64,000 nucleotides of DNA, from positions 3,534,001-3,598,000 of the forward strand of contig NZ_CP052766.1 in NCBI RefSeq assembly GCF_002499975.2, read 5' to 3'. The notes under the pieces were generated by a model. It was not told where the DNA came from. It searched no databases and saw only the letters and a program-made list of their open reading frames with translations. Made by a program: the position numbers and the translations under genes. The DNA is from Alteromonas pelagimontana (GTDB lineage Bacteria > Pseudomonadota > Gammaproteobacteria > Enterobacterales > Alteromonadaceae). Below, one piece after another: positions 8,230 through 19,264 of the stretch. Positions within the stretch are counted from its first letter, which is position 1, and each line of letters opens with the position of its first letter.

Positions 8230-11052
8230 ATGAGTGATTATAAAGCCACATTGAATCTACCCGAAACACCCTTTCCCATGCGCGGTAATCTGGCTCAGCG
8301 CGAGCCTAAAATGCTGCAGGACTGGCAGGAAAAAGGTGTCTATAAAAAAATTCGCGAAGCAAAGGCGGGAAAAACGCCGTTTGTTTTGCATGATGGCCCT
8401 CCGTATGCCAATGGCGATATTCATATTGGGCATGCGGTAAATAAAATCCTCAAAGACATTATTGTTAAAGCCAAAACGTTATCTGATTTCGACGCGCCTT
8501 ACGTGCCGGGATGGGACTGTCACGGCTTGCCTATTGAGTTAATGGTAGAGAAGAAAGTGGGTAAACCTGGCAAAAAGGTCACTGCCGCTGAATTTCGCCA
8601 AAAGTGCCGCGATTACGCACAAAAGCAAATTGATGGCCAAATGGCCGACTTTATCCGATTAGGTGTTTTTGGCGCTTGGGACAAGCCGTATAAAACCATG
8701 GATTTCAGCTCTGAGGCTGACATTATCCGGGCACTAGGAAAAGTGGTAAATTCCGGGCATCTGGAAAAAGGTTTTAAACCTGTTCATTGGTGTACTGATT
8801 GTGGTTCTGCCTTGGCTGAAGCGGAAGTAGAATACAAAGATAAAGTTTCACCTGCCATTGACGTAAAATTTCCTGTTGCTGATAGCACGGCTATCGCCGC
8901 AGCATTTGGAGTGACAGAGCAGGATTTAACAGCGCATAAGACATCGGTAGTGATCTGGACAACAACGCCTTGGACGTTGCCCGCTAACCGCGCCATCAGT
9001 TTGCACCCGGAGCTAACCTATTCATTGGTTGAATTAAGCGTAAGCGGAGACTGGATTGTCGTTGCCCACGATCTGATGGAAAGCTGCATGCAGCGCTATG
9101 GCATCACCGACTATAAAGAAGTTGCCAGTTGCGTTGGTGAAGCACTGGATACGTTAAAAGTGAAGCATCCGTTTCTGGACATGACTGTGCCGCTGATTTT
9201 AGGTGAGCACGTTACGACTGAATCCGGTACCGGTTGTGTTCACACCGCGCCAGCTCATGGTGTGGATGATTTTAACGTAGGCAAACGCTACGGCATCGAA
9301 GTGTACAACCCGGTTGGAAACAATGGTGTGTATTTAGACAATACACCTTTGTTTGGCGGCCAATTTGTATTTAAAGCAAACAGCGCTATTGTCGACACGG
9401 TAGCAGAGCACGGCAACCTGATGTTAAGCGTGTCCTATGAACATAGCTATCCTCATTGCTGGCGTCATAAAACGCCAATAATCTTCCGTGCGACACCGCA
9501 ATGGTTTATCAGTATGGATAAACAAGGCTTGCGTGCAGAATCGTTAAGGCAAATCGAACAAACGAAATGGATCCCTGAATGGGGTCAACAACGCATTGAG
9601 AAAATGGTGGAAGGTCGCCCCGATTGGTGTATTTCCCGACAACGCACCTGGGGTGTGCCCATTCCTTTATATGTGCATAAAGAAAGCGGAGAGCTGCATC
9701 CTGAAACTTCTGTACTCATTGAAAAAGTGGCAGAGCAGGTTGAGCTCAGTGGCATTCAAGCGTGGTGGGATCTGGATGACGCCACGTTGTTGGGGGATGA
9801 GGTGGCGCAGTACGATAAAGTTACTGATACCCTCGACGTGTGGTTTGATTCAGGTGTAACCCATTATTTTGTGGTAGAGCGCCGTGACGACATTCCTGCC
9901 AGTGCCGATTTATATCTTGAAGGTTCTGATCAACATCGCGGTTGGTTTATGTCATCGCTTATGACGTCTACGGCAATGTACGGTCACGCTCCCTACAAAG
10001 AAGTATTGACCCACGGCTTTACGGTTGATGCGCATGGACGAAAAATGTCCAAATCTGTAGGCAATGTCGTGGCGCCGCAGGAAGTTACCAACAAATTAGG
10101 CGCAGATATTCTGCGTTTGTGGGTTGCATCCACGGACTATCGCGGCGAAATCGCAGTTTCTGATGAAATTCTTAAACGCGCAGCTGATGCTTATCGACGT
10201 GTGCGTAACACTGCGAGATTCTTGCTAGCTAACCTGAACGGTTTTGATCCTAACGTACACGCCGTTGATGAATCTGAGATGGTGGCATTGGATCAATGGG
10301 TTGTAGCGCGCACCCGGACGCTGCAACAGGAAATTATCAACGCCTATAACAACTACGACATGCTGGTGGTTATGCAAAAGCTTACACATTTTTGTTCTGT
10401 GGAGCTGGGCAGTTTTTACCTGGATATTATAAAAGACAGACAATACACCGCTAAAAGCGACAGTGTGGCGCGTCGTTCCTGTCAAAGCGCGCTTTACCAT
10501 ATCATTGAAGCACTGGTGCGGTGGATGGCGCCTATCACCAGTTTTACCGCGCAGGAGATCTGGCAGGAGTTGCCTGGTGATCGTGAAGAATTTGTGTTCA
10601 CGCAAAGCTGGTATTCTGGGTTTGACAATTTTGCCTCATCGGGTGCCTTCAATGATGACTTCTGGCACCAGATACTGGCAGTAAAAGATGCAGCTAACCA
10701 GGCCATGGAGCAAGCCCGTAAAGAAGGACGTCTCGGTGGTTCTCTTGAGGCTGAAATTCGTCTTTATGCTGATGACAATTTGTTTCAGCAACTGAGTCAG
10801 TTAGAAAATGAACTTAGATTCGTACTTATCACCTCTGGCGCTGTTTTAGCGCCGCTTGCAGATAAAACCGATGACGCTCAGGAGACTGAAGTTAAAGGGC
10901 TATGGATTGAGGTGACAAAAAGTGCGGGTGAAAAATGTGTTCGCTGCTGGCATCATCGGGAAGATGTAGGCACTGATGCATCACATCCTGAGCTATGTCA
11001 ACGTTGTATCACCAATGTTGATGGGGAAGGGGAAGTGCGTCAGTATGCGTAA
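8230..11052 (+). CDS. ileS: Isoleucyl-tRNA synthetase
   Basis: A 940-residue class I aminoacyl-tRNA synthetase that charges tRNA-Ile and edits mischarged valine. The HIGH motif is HIGH at residues 65-68 (in [11 protein letters not shown]), the second ATP-binding motif is KMSKS at 605-609, and the C-terminal zinc site is CVRCWHHR followed by CQRC. Length and all motifs are those of a normal bacterial type 1 IleRS. The start ATG is preceded by a GGTGGACGG stretch. It overlaps the next gene lspA by 8 bases, so the two are translationally coupled. Confidence 0.98.
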   Translation: MSDYKATLNLPETPFPMRGNLAQREPKMLQDWQEKGVYKKIREAKAGKTPFVLHDGPPYANGDIHIGHAVNKILKDIIVKAKTLSDFDAPYVPGWDCHGLPIELMVEKKVGKPGKKVTAAEFRQKCRDYAQKQIDGQMADFIRLGVFGAWDKPYKTMDFSSEADIIRALGKVVNSGHLEKGFKPVHWCTDCGSALAEAEVEYKDKVSPAIDVKFPVADSTAIAAAFGVTEQDLTAHKTSVVIWTTTPWTLPANRAISLHPELTYSLVELSVSGDWIVVAHDLMESCMQRYGITDYKEVASCVGEALDTLKVKHPFLDMTVPLILGEHVTTESGTGCVHTAPAHGVDDFNVGKRYGIEVYNPVGNNGVYLDNTPLFGGQFVFKANSAIVDTVAEHGNLMLSVSYEHSYPHCWRHKTPIIFRATPQWFISMDKQGLRAESLRQIEQTKWIPEWGQQRIEKMVEGRPDWCISRQRTWGVPIPLYVHKESGELHPETSVLIEKVAEQVELSGIQAWWDLDDATLLGDEVAQYDKVTDTLDVWFDSGVTHYFVVERRDDIPASADLYLEGSDQHRGWFMSSLMTSTAMYGHAPYKEVLTHGFTVDAHGRKMSKSVGNVVAPQEVTNKLGADILRLWVASTDYRGEIAVSDEILKRAADAYRRVRNTARFLLANLNGFDPNVHAVDESEMVALDQWVVARTRTLQQEIINAYNNYDMLVVMQKLTHFCSVELGSFYLDIIKDRQYTAKSDSVARRSCQSALYHIIEALVRWMAPITSFTAQEIWQELPGDREEFVFTQSWYSGFDNFASSGAFNDDFWHQILAVKDAANQAMEQARKEGRLGGSLEAEIRLYADDNLFQQLSQLENELRFVLITSGAVLAPLADKTDDAQETEVKGLWIEVTKSAGEKCVRCWHHREDVGTDASHPELCQRCITNVDGEGEVRQYA

Positions 11053-11578
11053 TGTGCTCACTCAGACGGGTCTGCGCTTTTTATGGTTAAGCGCTGTAAT
11101 ATTTGTGCTTGATCAGTGGAGCAAACACGCAGTGCTCGACAGCATGCAGTTGTACCAGTCGGTACAACTGCTGCCTTTTTTCAACATTACCTACGTACAC
11201 AACTATGGTGCAGCGTTTAGCTTTTTGCACGATGCTGACGGCTGGCAGCGCTGGTTTTTTACTGCGATTGCCGCTGCGGTAAGCGCTGTGATCCTATGGT
11301 GGCTCAAGCAGGCTACGAAATCACAGCGATTGCTGCCAATAGCATTTAGTTGCATATTGGGCGGGGCGTTGGGCAACGTTTATGATCGCCTCGTTCATGG
11401 TTACGTGATTGATTTTTTGGATTTTTATATTAGTAATTGGCACTGGCCTGCGTTTAATATAGCCGATAGTGCCATTTTTATTGGTGCGGCATTGCTAATT
11501 ATCGATATGTTTTTACATAAAGACGTGAAAAAAGCCGATAGTGCCAATTCACCTACTTCACCTTCAACGAAGCCGTAG
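11045..11578 (+). CDS. lspA: Lipoprotein signal peptidase (signal peptidase II)
   Basis: A 177-residue inner-membrane aspartic protease with four transmembrane helices that removes signal peptides of diacylglyceryl-modified prolipoproteins. The catalytic aspartates lie in [16 protein letters not shown] and FNIADSAIF, and the conserved NYGAAFSFL segment is present. I chose ATG 11045, which gives [14 protein letters not shown], over an upstream in-frame codon that lies well inside ileS. The start overlaps the ileS end by 8 bases. Confidence 0.96.
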   Translation: MRNVLTQTGLRFLWLSAVIFVLDQWSKHAVLDSMQLYQSVQLLPFFNITYVHNYGAAFSFLHDADGWQRWFFTAIAAAVSAVILWWLKQATKSQRLLPIAFSCILGGALGNVYDRLVHGYVIDFLDFYISNWHWPAFNIADSAIFIGAALLIIDMFLHKDVKKADSANSPTSPSTKP

Positions 11579-11591
11579 CGGGGAGGCCGCC

Positions 11592-12047
11592 GTGTCACAA
11601 ACAATTATTGGTCCTGACAGCGAAGTCATTATGCACTTTGATCTTAAGCTGGAAGATGGTTCTGCAGCGGACAGCACAAGAGTCAACAATAAGCCGGCGA
11701 AACTGGTAATGGGAGACGGAAGTTTAACGCCCAATTTTGAAGCCTGCTTGTTAGGATTGGAAAAAGGGCAGAAAAAATCTTTCACGCTTCACGCTGAAGA
11801 AGCGTTTGGTAAAGCGAATCCAGATAATATTCATCATATGGATCGCAGTCGCTTTGGTGCTGATATAGAGATTCAAGAAGGGGCTATTCTGGCATTCTCG
11901 CAACCCGATGGTTCCGAAATTCCGGGTATAATACGCAGTGTGGCTGGCGATTCGGTAACGGTGGACTTTAATCATCCGCTGGTTGGTCAAACTGTCATTT
12001 TTGATGTAGAAATTATTGATGTTAAACCCGCAAAGCGAGAGGCTTAA
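11592..12047 (+). CDS. fkpB: FKBP-type peptidyl-prolyl isomerase FkpB (SlpA)
   Basis: A 151-residue cytoplasmic FKBP isomerase of the SlyD-like type, with the insert-in-flap arrangement ([20 protein letters not shown]) and no histidine-rich tail. The start is GTG 11592, directly behind the strong site GGGAGG at 11580-11585; longer in-frame readings run back into lspA. It sits between lspA and ispH, its usual place. The physiological substrates of this protein are not well established in the family. Confidence 0.93.
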   Translation: MSQTIIGPDSEVIMHFDLKLEDGSAADSTRVNNKPAKLVMGDGSLTPNFEACLLGLEKGQKKSFTLHAEEAFGKANPDNIHHMDRSRFGADIEIQEGAILAFSQPDGSEIPGIIRSVAGDSVTVDFNHPLVGQTVIFDVEIIDVKPAKREA

Positions 12048-12057
12048 GGAGTATTCC

Positions 12058-13002
12058 ATGCAGATCCATCTTGCTAATCCTCGCGGTTTCTGCGCCGGCG
12101 TAGACAGAGCCATTACCATTGTAGAACGAGCTTTAGAGATATTTAGCCCGCCAATCTACGTGCGCCATGAAGTTGTTCATAACCGTTTCGTCGTTGATGG
12201 CTTGAAAAAGCGCGGCGCGGTGTTTGTCGATGAACTTAATGAAGTGCCCGATGATAGTATCGTCATTTTTTCTGCCCATGGGGTATCGCAGGCTGTACGC
12301 AATGAAGCGACCTCTCGAGGATTGAAGGTTTTTGATGCGACCTGTCCGCTGGTGACAAAAGTGCATATGGAAGTGACCCGCGCCAGTAAAACGGGAACCG
12401 AGTGCATTCTTATCGGCCATGCCGGACACCCAGAAGTAGAAGGGACAATGGGGCAGTATAATAATGAGGCCGGTGGAATTTACCTTGTTGAATCCATCAG
12501 TGACGTTGCGCTATTGAATGTAAAAAATCCGGAGCATCTGTATTATTGTAGCCAAACCACCCTGTCGGTGGATGATACCGCGGAAGTGATTGATGCATTA
12601 CGAGAGCGTTTTCCTGCAATTCATGGCCCGCGTAAAGATGATATCTGCTACGCAACTCAGAACCGTCAGGATTCCGTACGAGAGCTCTCGAATGACTGTC
12701 AGGTTTTGCTAGTTGTGGGAGCGCAGAACAGCTCTAATTCAAACCGATTGCGAGAGCTGGCAGAAAAAGTAGGAGCTCAGGCTTATTTAATTGCTGATGC
12801 TAACTGCATTCAAAAAGACTGGCTGGAAGGCGTCGAGCATATTGGTGTGACCGCAGGCGCATCAGCACCTGAAGTGCTGGTACAGGGCGTGGTTGACCGG
12901 TTAATAGAATGGGGGGCAACAAAAGCATTTGAGCGACCTGGACGAGAGGAAAACGTAGAATTCGCCGTTCCTAAAGAGCTAAGAATTAAGCAGGTTGTTT
13001 AA
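12058..13002 (+). CDS. ispH: 4-hydroxy-3-methylbut-2-enyl diphosphate reductase
   Basis: A 314-residue iron-sulfur enzyme that catalyses the last step of the MEP isoprenoid pathway, reducing HMBPP to IPP and DMAPP. The three cluster cysteines appear in [11 protein letters not shown] (C12), [10 protein letters not shown] (near 96) and [11 protein letters not shown]; the catalytic glutamate region and SSNSNRL substrate motif are present. ATG 12058 follows AAGGAGTATTCC. It ends the ileS-lspA-fkpB-ispH run and works in the same pathway as dxs and ispA further right. A pilus cluster begins 135 bases later, an arrangement also seen in Pseudomonas. Confidence 0.97.
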   Translation: MQIHLANPRGFCAGVDRAITIVERALEIFSPPIYVRHEVVHNRFVVDGLKKRGAVFVDELNEVPDDSIVIFSAHGVSQAVRNEATSRGLKVFDATCPLVTKVHMEVTRASKTGTECILIGHAGHPEVEGTMGQYNNEAGGIYLVESISDVALLNVKNPEHLYYCSQTTLSVDDTAEVIDALRERFPAIHGPRKDDICYATQNRQDSVRELSNDCQVLLVVGAQNSSNSNRLRELAEKVGAQAYLIADANCIQKDWLEGVEHIGVTAGASAPEVLVQGVVDRLIEWGATKAFERPGREENVEFAVPKELRIKQVV

Positions 13003-13137
13003 ATAAGTCGCCAGCAGCGATAGGTATATTCGCGAATCATTTTCGATACTCACTGACGTTAAGGAATACGTTAAAACAAACTACTCTGGTATAGGATAAA
13101 TTTGAAAAGCTATTCTTAAGTAGTGAGTATAAACCAT

Positions 13138-13761
13138 ATGCGCAATCATGCGCTGTTGGGCCGTCAGGCGGGCGTGGGGTTAATCGAAATTTTGATTACT
13201 CTATTTATTCTTGCAATCGGGCTATTAGGTGTTGCCTCATTGCAGTTCGTCGGATCGTTTGCCAACAAAGATGCCATTAGCCGAACCCAATCCGAATTTG
13301 TCGCCGAACAGGTGGCAGAGCGTTTGCGTGCTGCCTCAAGACCTGCTCAGGCGGGAGATGGTCTGGTGGTTAATAATCGCTATTTTGAGGCAGCAAATTA
13401 CAATTTCTCTTCCCTAAGTTGTAACAGCGGCTCCTCGCCTTATCAATGTTACTGCTTATCTCGTCCCGCCGATATTCCAGATTGTGAATCGGGTCAGTGT
13501 GACGAAGCGCAGATGGCAAAATACGACGGCTGGGCGTTGTCATGCTCGGCAGTTCAAACCAATCCCGCCACTATTCTCTCTGTGGCTTGTAATGATAATA
13601 ATGGCGCCGACGCAGATAATTGCAGTGCTGGTTCACGCATCGAAATCTTGTTGCGGTGGCCCGTAAGTACAACCGTTAATCGCCAATACACCCTTCATGA
13701 ACGTTGTAATCCAGACAGCGATACTGCCAATGCCTGTGTCTTTAAGGATATAACTTTATGA
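13138..13761 (+). CDS. pilV: Type IV pilus minor pilin PilV
   Basis: A 207-residue prepilin-like protein. The prepilin peptidase site is RQAG|VGLIEILITLF, with the glutamate at +5, followed by the hydrophobic helix typical of pilins; the rest is a cysteine-containing globular domain. As part of a PilVWXY1E priming complex it initiates pilus assembly with PilY1. The start is ATG 13138 with GTGAG 10 bases upstream; a GTG at 13123 is an alternative that adds five residues. It heads a five-gene operon with minimal spacing and overlaps pilW by four bases (ATGA). Confidence 0.86.
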   Translation: MRNHALLGRQAGVGLIEILITLFILAIGLLGVASLQFVGSFANKDAISRTQSEFVAEQVAERLRAASRPAQAGDGLVVNNRYFEAANYNFSSLSCNSGSSPYQCYCLSRPADIPDCESGQCDEAQMAKYDGWALSCSAVQTNPATILSVACNDNNGADADNCSAGSRIEILLRWPVSTTVNRQYTLHERCNPDSDTANACVFKDITL

Positions 13762-14603
13762 CGCGGCAACAGGGTTTTTCACTCGTGGAATTAATGATTT
13801 CGCTGGTGCTGGGGCTGATTATCTCAGGAGCAATTATCCAGACCATGGTCAGTAGCCGGGTGACGAATTCGTTAAATCAGGCAGTGGCACAGGTGCAGGA
13901 ATCGGGGCGGTTTATCGTGCTTCGTCTGACGCGCGAATTGCTGGAAGTGGGACGCTACGACCAGGTTAAAGCTAATGTGGACAGCAGCGTAGACATGGTG
14001 GTTGAGGCGGCTTTTGTGCAGAACCGGCCAGTAGCCGTACCCGGAGATTTTCCTGCTAACAGAACGTTAGGCTCTGCGCAAGGTGCTTCAGGCGCAAACG
14101 ATACATTGGTGGTTAACTTATTGGCTAAAGCAGACTGTGCCGGTAATTCTTATGGCTATGCCACAGGGAGTGAATTTCACGTCGCGAACCGTTACAGCGT
14201 TGTCAGTGGTAAATTGCAGTGCACTGGTTTTGATGGAAGAGTATTGCGAGGCTTAAAGACAGGGGCGGCAGTTAACCAGGCGGTAACCTTGATGGATAAC
14301 GTTGTAAGCTTTCAGGTTCAATATGGCGTCACGGCGCAGGCTAACACCTCTGAAGGTCAGGCTGTTCGTTATGTCACTGCCGATGAACTGGCTGGATTAC
14401 GTACCCAAAACCAGCAGGTTGTAGCTATCCGCTTTGGCGTGTTGCTTCAAAGTGATAGCGCAAACGTCAATCAGACGACGACGCAACAATACGCGCTTCT
14501 CAATGAAAATCCTGTGACGACGGATAAGCAACATTATTTTCAGGTGTTTACTCAAACGCTTGGTCTACGAAATATGAAAAATTTTGTAAGGAGCGCGCAG
14601 TGA
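13758..14603 (+). CDS. pilW: Type IV pilus minor pilin PilW
   Basis: A 281-residue minor pilin. The leader MTRQQG is followed by FSLVELMISLVLGLIISG, a class III signal with glutamate +5 and the pilin helix. The globular part contains TLVVNLLAKADCAGNSYG and related strands of the PilW/GspJ type. It is one of the core minor pilins thought to sit at the pilus tip. It overlaps pilV by four bases and pilX by four bases, so the operon is translationally coupled. Confidence 0.88.
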   Translation: MTRQQGFSLVELMISLVLGLIISGAIIQTMVSSRVTNSLNQAVAQVQESGRFIVLRLTRELLEVGRYDQVKANVDSSVDMVVEAAFVQNRPVAVPGDFPANRTLGSAQGASGANDTLVVNLLAKADCAGNSYGYATGSEFHVANRYSVVSGKLQCTGFDGRVLRGLKTGAAVNQAVTLMDNVVSFQVQYGVTAQANTSEGQAVRYVTADELAGLRTQNQQVVAIRFGVLLQSDSANVNQTTTQQYALLNENPVTTDKQHYFQVFTQTLGLRNMKNFVRSAQ

Positions 14604-15163
14604 AACAGCAAGGTGTGGTAATGGTGCTGGCGCTTCTGGTACTGCTTTCCCTGACTATTCTTGGAGTCAGCGCAGTGTCCGGCAGCCTTGGCCAATCAAA
14701 AATGGCAATGTCTATGCAACAATCCGGTATGGCATTTGATGCGGCAGAGGCGGCGCTGGCAGGCGTTTTTTTTGAAGCAGAAGATGAAGTGCTATTGGTA
14801 GACGATACCAAAGAGGATCCGCTATCTGAAGCACGTCAAGGGGCGGCATTCGACCCCAAATCAGATACCATGAGCTGCGCAGATGATAGCAGCTGGACAA
14901 ATCGCCAACTTACCGCGGCCGGATTGACCACCGGAAATGAACATACGGCAACAGGAAATTATCAGTCATCCCCTTCAACCCAAAGTTGGTCCCGAACCGC
15001 TTTTGTGAGAGAGCAGGCATGTCGTGGTTCGAGTAATGTCATTGGCGGTAGTAACATCAACTGTCATGTGTTTATTGTGCGCGGCTGTGGAAAAATAGCC
15101 GGTAAAAAAACGATAGTGGCGAACACTGTGTCAGCTGCGGTGCTTGCACCAGCGTCGCAGTAA
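14600..15163 (+). CDS. pilX: Type IV pilus minor pilin PilX
   Basis: A 187-residue PilX-type protein: leader MKQQG, then VVMVLALLVLLSLTILG. The +5 position is not glutamate, as is normal for PilX and its type II secretion counterpart GspK, which cap the tip complex. The globular region has several cysteines. GTG start at 14600 behind TAAGGAGC, overlapping the pilW stop. It is followed directly by pilY1, its functional partner. Confidence 0.87.
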   Translation: MKQQGVVMVLALLVLLSLTILGVSAVSGSLGQSKMAMSMQQSGMAFDAAEAALAGVFFEAEDEVLLVDDTKEDPLSEARQGAAFDPKSDTMSCADDSSWTNRQLTAAGLTTGNEHTATGNYQSSPSTQSWSRTAFVREQACRGSSNVIGGSNINCHVFIVRGCGKIAGKKTIVANTVSAAVLAPASQ

Positions 15164-15174
15164 CCGGAGTGGAT

Positions 15175-18100
15175 ATGAAGAACCTAGTACAGTGTCTGTT
15201 TTCATTAATTCTGTGGCTTTGTATCGGCTGGTCGGCGGTAGGGGATGACCTTGATATCTATTTAGGAACTTCCGGTTCTGCTGTTACTTATAGTCCTAAC
15301 GTGCTGTTTATTATGGATACCTCCGGAAGTATGACGGCAAAGGATAATACAGATTTATCCAGAATGGTAAGAGTACAGGATGCGCTCAAATCTACGCTAA
15401 GCTCGGCGACAAACATTAACGCCGGCTTGATGCGGTTTTCGGATTATGGCGGACCTGTACTGTTTCCGGTACGCAATATTGACGATACCGTCAGCCCGGA
15501 AATTATTACTTCTACTTCCCAGGGAAGCGACGATGCATACGAGGTGAACGGCAATGTTAATTTTAATAGCAATACGTTGGTGCTAAGTCTGGGAACGTCT
15601 ACCGTCCTTTCGGCCTTTCGTTTCACCGATGTAGACATTCCACGGGGCGCGGTAATTACCAGCGCTCAATTGCGTCTGACTTCCAGTCAATTAAATACTG
15701 CCGCGACATCCTTTGTTATAAAGGGGGAATTAAGTGGAAATAGTGCTGAGATTACAAACTCCGCCAATAATCTCTCCTCACGCACTATCACCTCAAATGA
15801 CATATTGTGGGACAGTAATAATAGTTTTCCTGTGACTGATGAAATTGTAATTACACCTGACATTTCTGTCATCCTGCAGGAAATTGTTGATCAAGAAGCG
15901 TGGTGTGGTGGGCAGGCGCTCACGCTAATGATGGAAGCTTCCAGCACAGACAGCGCCAGCAATCGTCAGGCAAAAGCCTACGATCAAGGCCTGGGTAGCT
16001 CGCCCCAATTGGTGGTGACGTATGACGAGACAACTGCTGTTGGATGTGTGGCGGGTGAAGCCGTTTTTCAGGTAGATACCAATAAAGATAACGTAGAAGA
16101 GCAATCACGAGGTTATGACGCAACGGGTACAGAACTGACCTTTGACAGTCGAAACAATGAATATGTTGGCATCCGATTTCATAACGTTAACATTCCCCAG
16201 GGAGCCACTATCAAAGAGGCTCATCTTGAATTTACTGCTTACGATACCGAATACTGGTCTGCTTCTGCAAGAATCAGGGGTGTTGCTCAGGATAATCTTG
16301 AAGACTTTCACCCTCACCGCCGGTATATGGTGCGTGATCTACCGAAGACCGCGGGAATAGACTGGAATATACCTGCTTTTTACCGTAAGTATGATGTGCA
16401 GACACCAGATGTTTCGTCCATTGTGCAGGCTATTGTTAACCGCGGCGGCTGGTCACCCGGCAATGCCCTGGGTTTTGTATTTAGTGATTTTTCTGGTACC
16501 CGGGGTATTTACTCCTACAACGGACAAGCATCCTATGCGCCAAGACTGGTGATAAAGTTTAACGGCAACGCCTCACCCGGCGTGTCGGCAACAGTTCGAG
16601 AGCACCTAATCAGCAAAGTAGATGAACTGTACGCCAGCGGCATGACACCTATTGTCGATTCCTTATATGAAGGCGTTCTGTACTACGGCGGCTTAGACGT
16701 AGATTATGGTTTGGCCCGAGGAAATTCCAGTGTTTCCAGCACGCTAAGACGTAGTACCCGCGTCAGCCACCGAGCCTCTTATATTGGCGCTGATTCGGTG
16801 CTGCCAAATGGTTGTACTGAAGATAATCTGAGCAGTTATGAATGTATGAACGAGTATATACCCTCTGGCGCGACGTATATTTCGCCGGTGCAGGATTTGC
16901 AGTGTCAGACGAACAATCATATCGTCTTGCTCTCCGACGGTGAAGCAAACAACAATCATAGCGTATCGAAAATTCAGTCTTTGCTTAACAAATATTGCAC
17001 AGGTTCCGGCGGAGAAAAATGCGGACTGGATCTGGTAAAAAATGTCAGCAAAACTGAAACTTCGGCTATTGACCGACGGGTAATTACCCATACCATCGGT
17101 TTCGCTGCTAACACCACGGCCAATAATTTTCTTAATCAATTAGCAGTTCAAAGCGGTGGCGGCTTTTATAAGGCCGATGATAGCGAACAACTCACCAACG
17201 CCTTCCAATCTATTTTGCGATCAGTAAAAGACATAAATGCGACCTTTGTATCACCGGGGGTGGCGGTAAACCAGTTGAACCGTCTGACACACCGGGACGA
17301 GTTGTACTTTGCGCTTTTCAAACCCGCTGAAGGTACCATTTGGCCGGGCAATCTTAAGAAATATAAATTAAGTGGCGATCAAATTCTGGATAGAAACGGC
17401 ATTGATGCGGTCGACAGTGTTACCGGATTTTTTGCCGACAATTCCCACAGTTACTGGTCTGTACTCGCGGACGGCAACGATGTACGTGAGGGCGGGGCAG
17501 CCAGCTTGCTCAATAGCAACAGAAATGTCTATTTCTTCGATACCCCGGGGAATGTAATTTCATCAGTGAATCGCCTGCATGAGACCAACACCACTATTAC
17601 TAGACGCGACTTAGCAATTGAAGCTATTGATGACGACAGTCTGCGCGCTAATCTTTTGAAGTGGGCCCGAGGCGTAGATATAAAAGACGTTGATGGAGAC
17701 GGAAGCACTACCGACGTGCGATTGCAAATGGGCGATCCTATCCATTCGCAGCCCGTCATTGTGAATTATGGAACCACAGATTCAGCAATTTTTGTCGCTA
17801 CCAACCAAGGTTTTCTGCATTCATTTGATGCTTACACAGGGGAAGAGAATTTCGCCATTATCCCCAAAGATTTGCTCGGCAACCTGTACGATTTTTATCA
17901 GGATAACTCCACGTTTAACCATGTGTATGGATTAGACGGTGACATGGTATTACGGTATGTCGATGATAAAACCTACCTGTATCTCGGGATGCGCCGTGGT
18001 GGTCGAAACTACTATGTGTTTGATGTTACCAGCAAAACCTCCCCCTCCTTGCTTTTTACTATCAATGGCGGTGATGTCGGGCTGGAAAAACTCGGTCAGA

Positions 18101-19239
18101 CCTGGTCAAGGCCTACCATTACCAAAGTTAAAATAGGTTCCACCGAGCGCAATGTGATGATTGTAGGCGGTGGATACAGTGATGAACAAGATACTAAATC
18201 AGTTCGCTCGGCTGATGCTTACGGCAATGCCGTATACATGTTTGATGCTGATAGCGGCGAATTATTATGGCACGCCAGCAACGCTGATGCTGATTTAAAC
18301 CTTCCTGACATGCAATATAGTATTCCCGGCAGAATTTCAGTCATTGATCGAGATAATGATGGATTTGCTGATCACATGTATGTGGCCGATATGGGCGGTC
18401 AACTATTCCGTATGGACATTTACAACGGCAGCACGGGCGCTGATTTTGTAAAAGGCGCAAGATTGGCTGATTTTGGAGGGCCGTTAGAAGCCGATAATCG
18501 ACGCTTTTTCTATGGCGCTGATGTATCAGAGGTCGCGCTGGGAGATGAGCTTTACTATGCGGTAGCCATTGGCAGCGGCTGGCGCGCTTCCCCGCTCAAT
18601 ACCACTGTGGCTGACCGCTTCTATATGTTGAAGGATAAAGGTGTGTTCCTTAGAGACAGTGAAGGCTTGTATACGTTTGACACTGTTCTGACCGAATCAA
18701 ACCTTTATGACGCCACTAATCATCTTCTCACTGACAGTGACGCTACCACCCGAGAAATCGCAACCTCGGCTTTTGCGGGAAAGTCGGGCTGGTATATCCG
18801 CTTAGGAACCGCGGGTGAGAAGGTGCTGTCTTCTCCGCTTATCATAGATTATAAAATACTTTTCACATCTTATGTGCCAGCGAGTAGCTCCGAGAGTGCC
18901 TGTGCGCCGCCTACAGGAAACAGTCGGGCTTATCTGGTGGATATGTTCAACGGGAACGCGGTGGATGATCTAAATAATAACAACAATTTAGACAATGAGG
19001 ACAGGTATGCGCAGCTGAAACAAACCGGAATTGCGCCGGAAACCAAAATACTGATTGAAGAGATTGTCAGGCCGGTGGTGTGTCTTGGAACCGAATGCGT
19101 CTCAGCAGTGATTGATGTTGATGAAAATGGCGACGAAGAAGACTGCGGTTCTGATTTCGCTTGTCTGGCACGGCATATCTATGGTCGATTCGAGCGGGTA
19201 CAGCGAGGCAGTTGGGAAACAGAAACCGAACGCCAATAA
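15175..19239 (+). CDS. pilY1: Type IV pilus tip adhesin/assembly factor PilY1
   Basis: A 1354-residue secreted protein with an N-terminal signal peptide. It begins with a von Willebrand A domain: the MIDAS motif DTSGSM is at 48-53 and the later vWA strand with LLSDGEANNN is near 585-591. Between these, two related beta-rich units (about 115-283 and 284-464) interrupt the fold; both have the pattern of DNRLRE-like domains, ending in QLVVTYD and RLVIKFN. The C-terminal third (about 830-1260) is the PilY1 beta-propeller, with calcium loops DVDGDGS (838-844) and DRDNDGFAD (1058-1066). PilY1 promotes pilus extension and adhesion. ATG 15175 is preferred, as GGAG lies 5 bases upstream; GTG 15169 is possible. 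Confidence 0.92.
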   Translation: MKNLVQCLFSLILWLCIGWSAVGDDLDIYLGTSGSAVTYSPNVLFIMDTSGSMTAKDNTDLSRMVRVQDALKSTLSSATNINAGLMRFSDYGGPVLFPVRNIDDTVSPEIITSTSQGSDDAYEVNGNVNFNSNTLVLSLGTSTVLSAFRFTDVDIPRGAVITSAQLRLTSSQLNTAATSFVIKGELSGNSAEITNSANNLSSRTITSNDILWDSNNSFPVTDEIVITPDISVILQEIVDQEAWCGGQALTLMMEASSTDSASNRQAKAYDQGLGSSPQLVVTYDETTAVGCVAGEAVFQVDTNKDNVEEQSRGYDATGTELTFDSRNNEYVGIRFHNVNIPQGATIKEAHLEFTAYDTEYWSASARIRGVAQDNLEDFHPHRRYMVRDLPKTAGIDWNIPAFYRKYDVQTPDVSSIVQAIVNRGGWSPGNALGFVFSDFSGTRGIYSYNGQASYAPRLVIKFNGNASPGVSATVREHLISKVDELYASGMTPIVDSLYEGVLYYGGLDVDYGLARGNSSVSSTLRRSTRVSHRASYIGADSVLPNGCTEDNLSSYECMNEYIPSGATYISPVQDLQCQTNNHIVLLSDGEANNNHSVSKIQSLLNKYCTGSGGEKCGLDLVKNVSKTETSAIDRRVITHTIGFAANTTANNFLNQLAVQSGGGFYKADDSEQLTNAFQSILRSVKDINATFVSPGVAVNQLNRLTHRDELYFALFKPAEGTIWPGNLKKYKLSGDQILDRNGIDAVDSVTGFFADNSHSYWSVLADGNDVREGGAASLLNSNRNVYFFDTPGNVISSVNRLHETNTTITRRDLAIEAIDDDSLRANLLKWARGVDIKDVDGDGSTTDVRLQMGDPIHSQPVIVNYGTTDSAIFVATNQGFLHSFDAYTGEENFAIIPKDLLGNLYDFYQDNSTFNHVYGLDGDMVLRYVDDKTYLYLGMRRGGRNYYVFDVTSKTSPSLLFTINGGDVGLEKLGQTWSRPTITKVKIGSTERNVMIVGGGYSDEQDTKSVRSADAYGNAVYMFDADSGELLWHASNADADLNLPDMQYSIPGRISVIDRDNDGFADHMYVADMGGQLFRMDIYNGSTGADFVKGARLADFGGPLEADNRRFFYGADVSEVALGDELYYAVAIGSGWRASPLNTTVADRFYMLKDKGVFLRDSEGLYTFDTVLTESNLYDATNHLLTDSDATTREIATSAFAGKSGWYIRLGTAGEKVLSSPLIIDYKILFTSYVPASSSESACAPPTGNSRAYLVDMFNGNAVDDLNNNNNLDNEDRYAQLKQTGIAPETKILIEEIVRPVVCLGTECVSAVIDVDENGDEEDCGSDFACLARHIYGRFERVQRGSWETETERQ

Positions 19240-19264
19240 TAACAATAATTACTGAGTGATGTAC

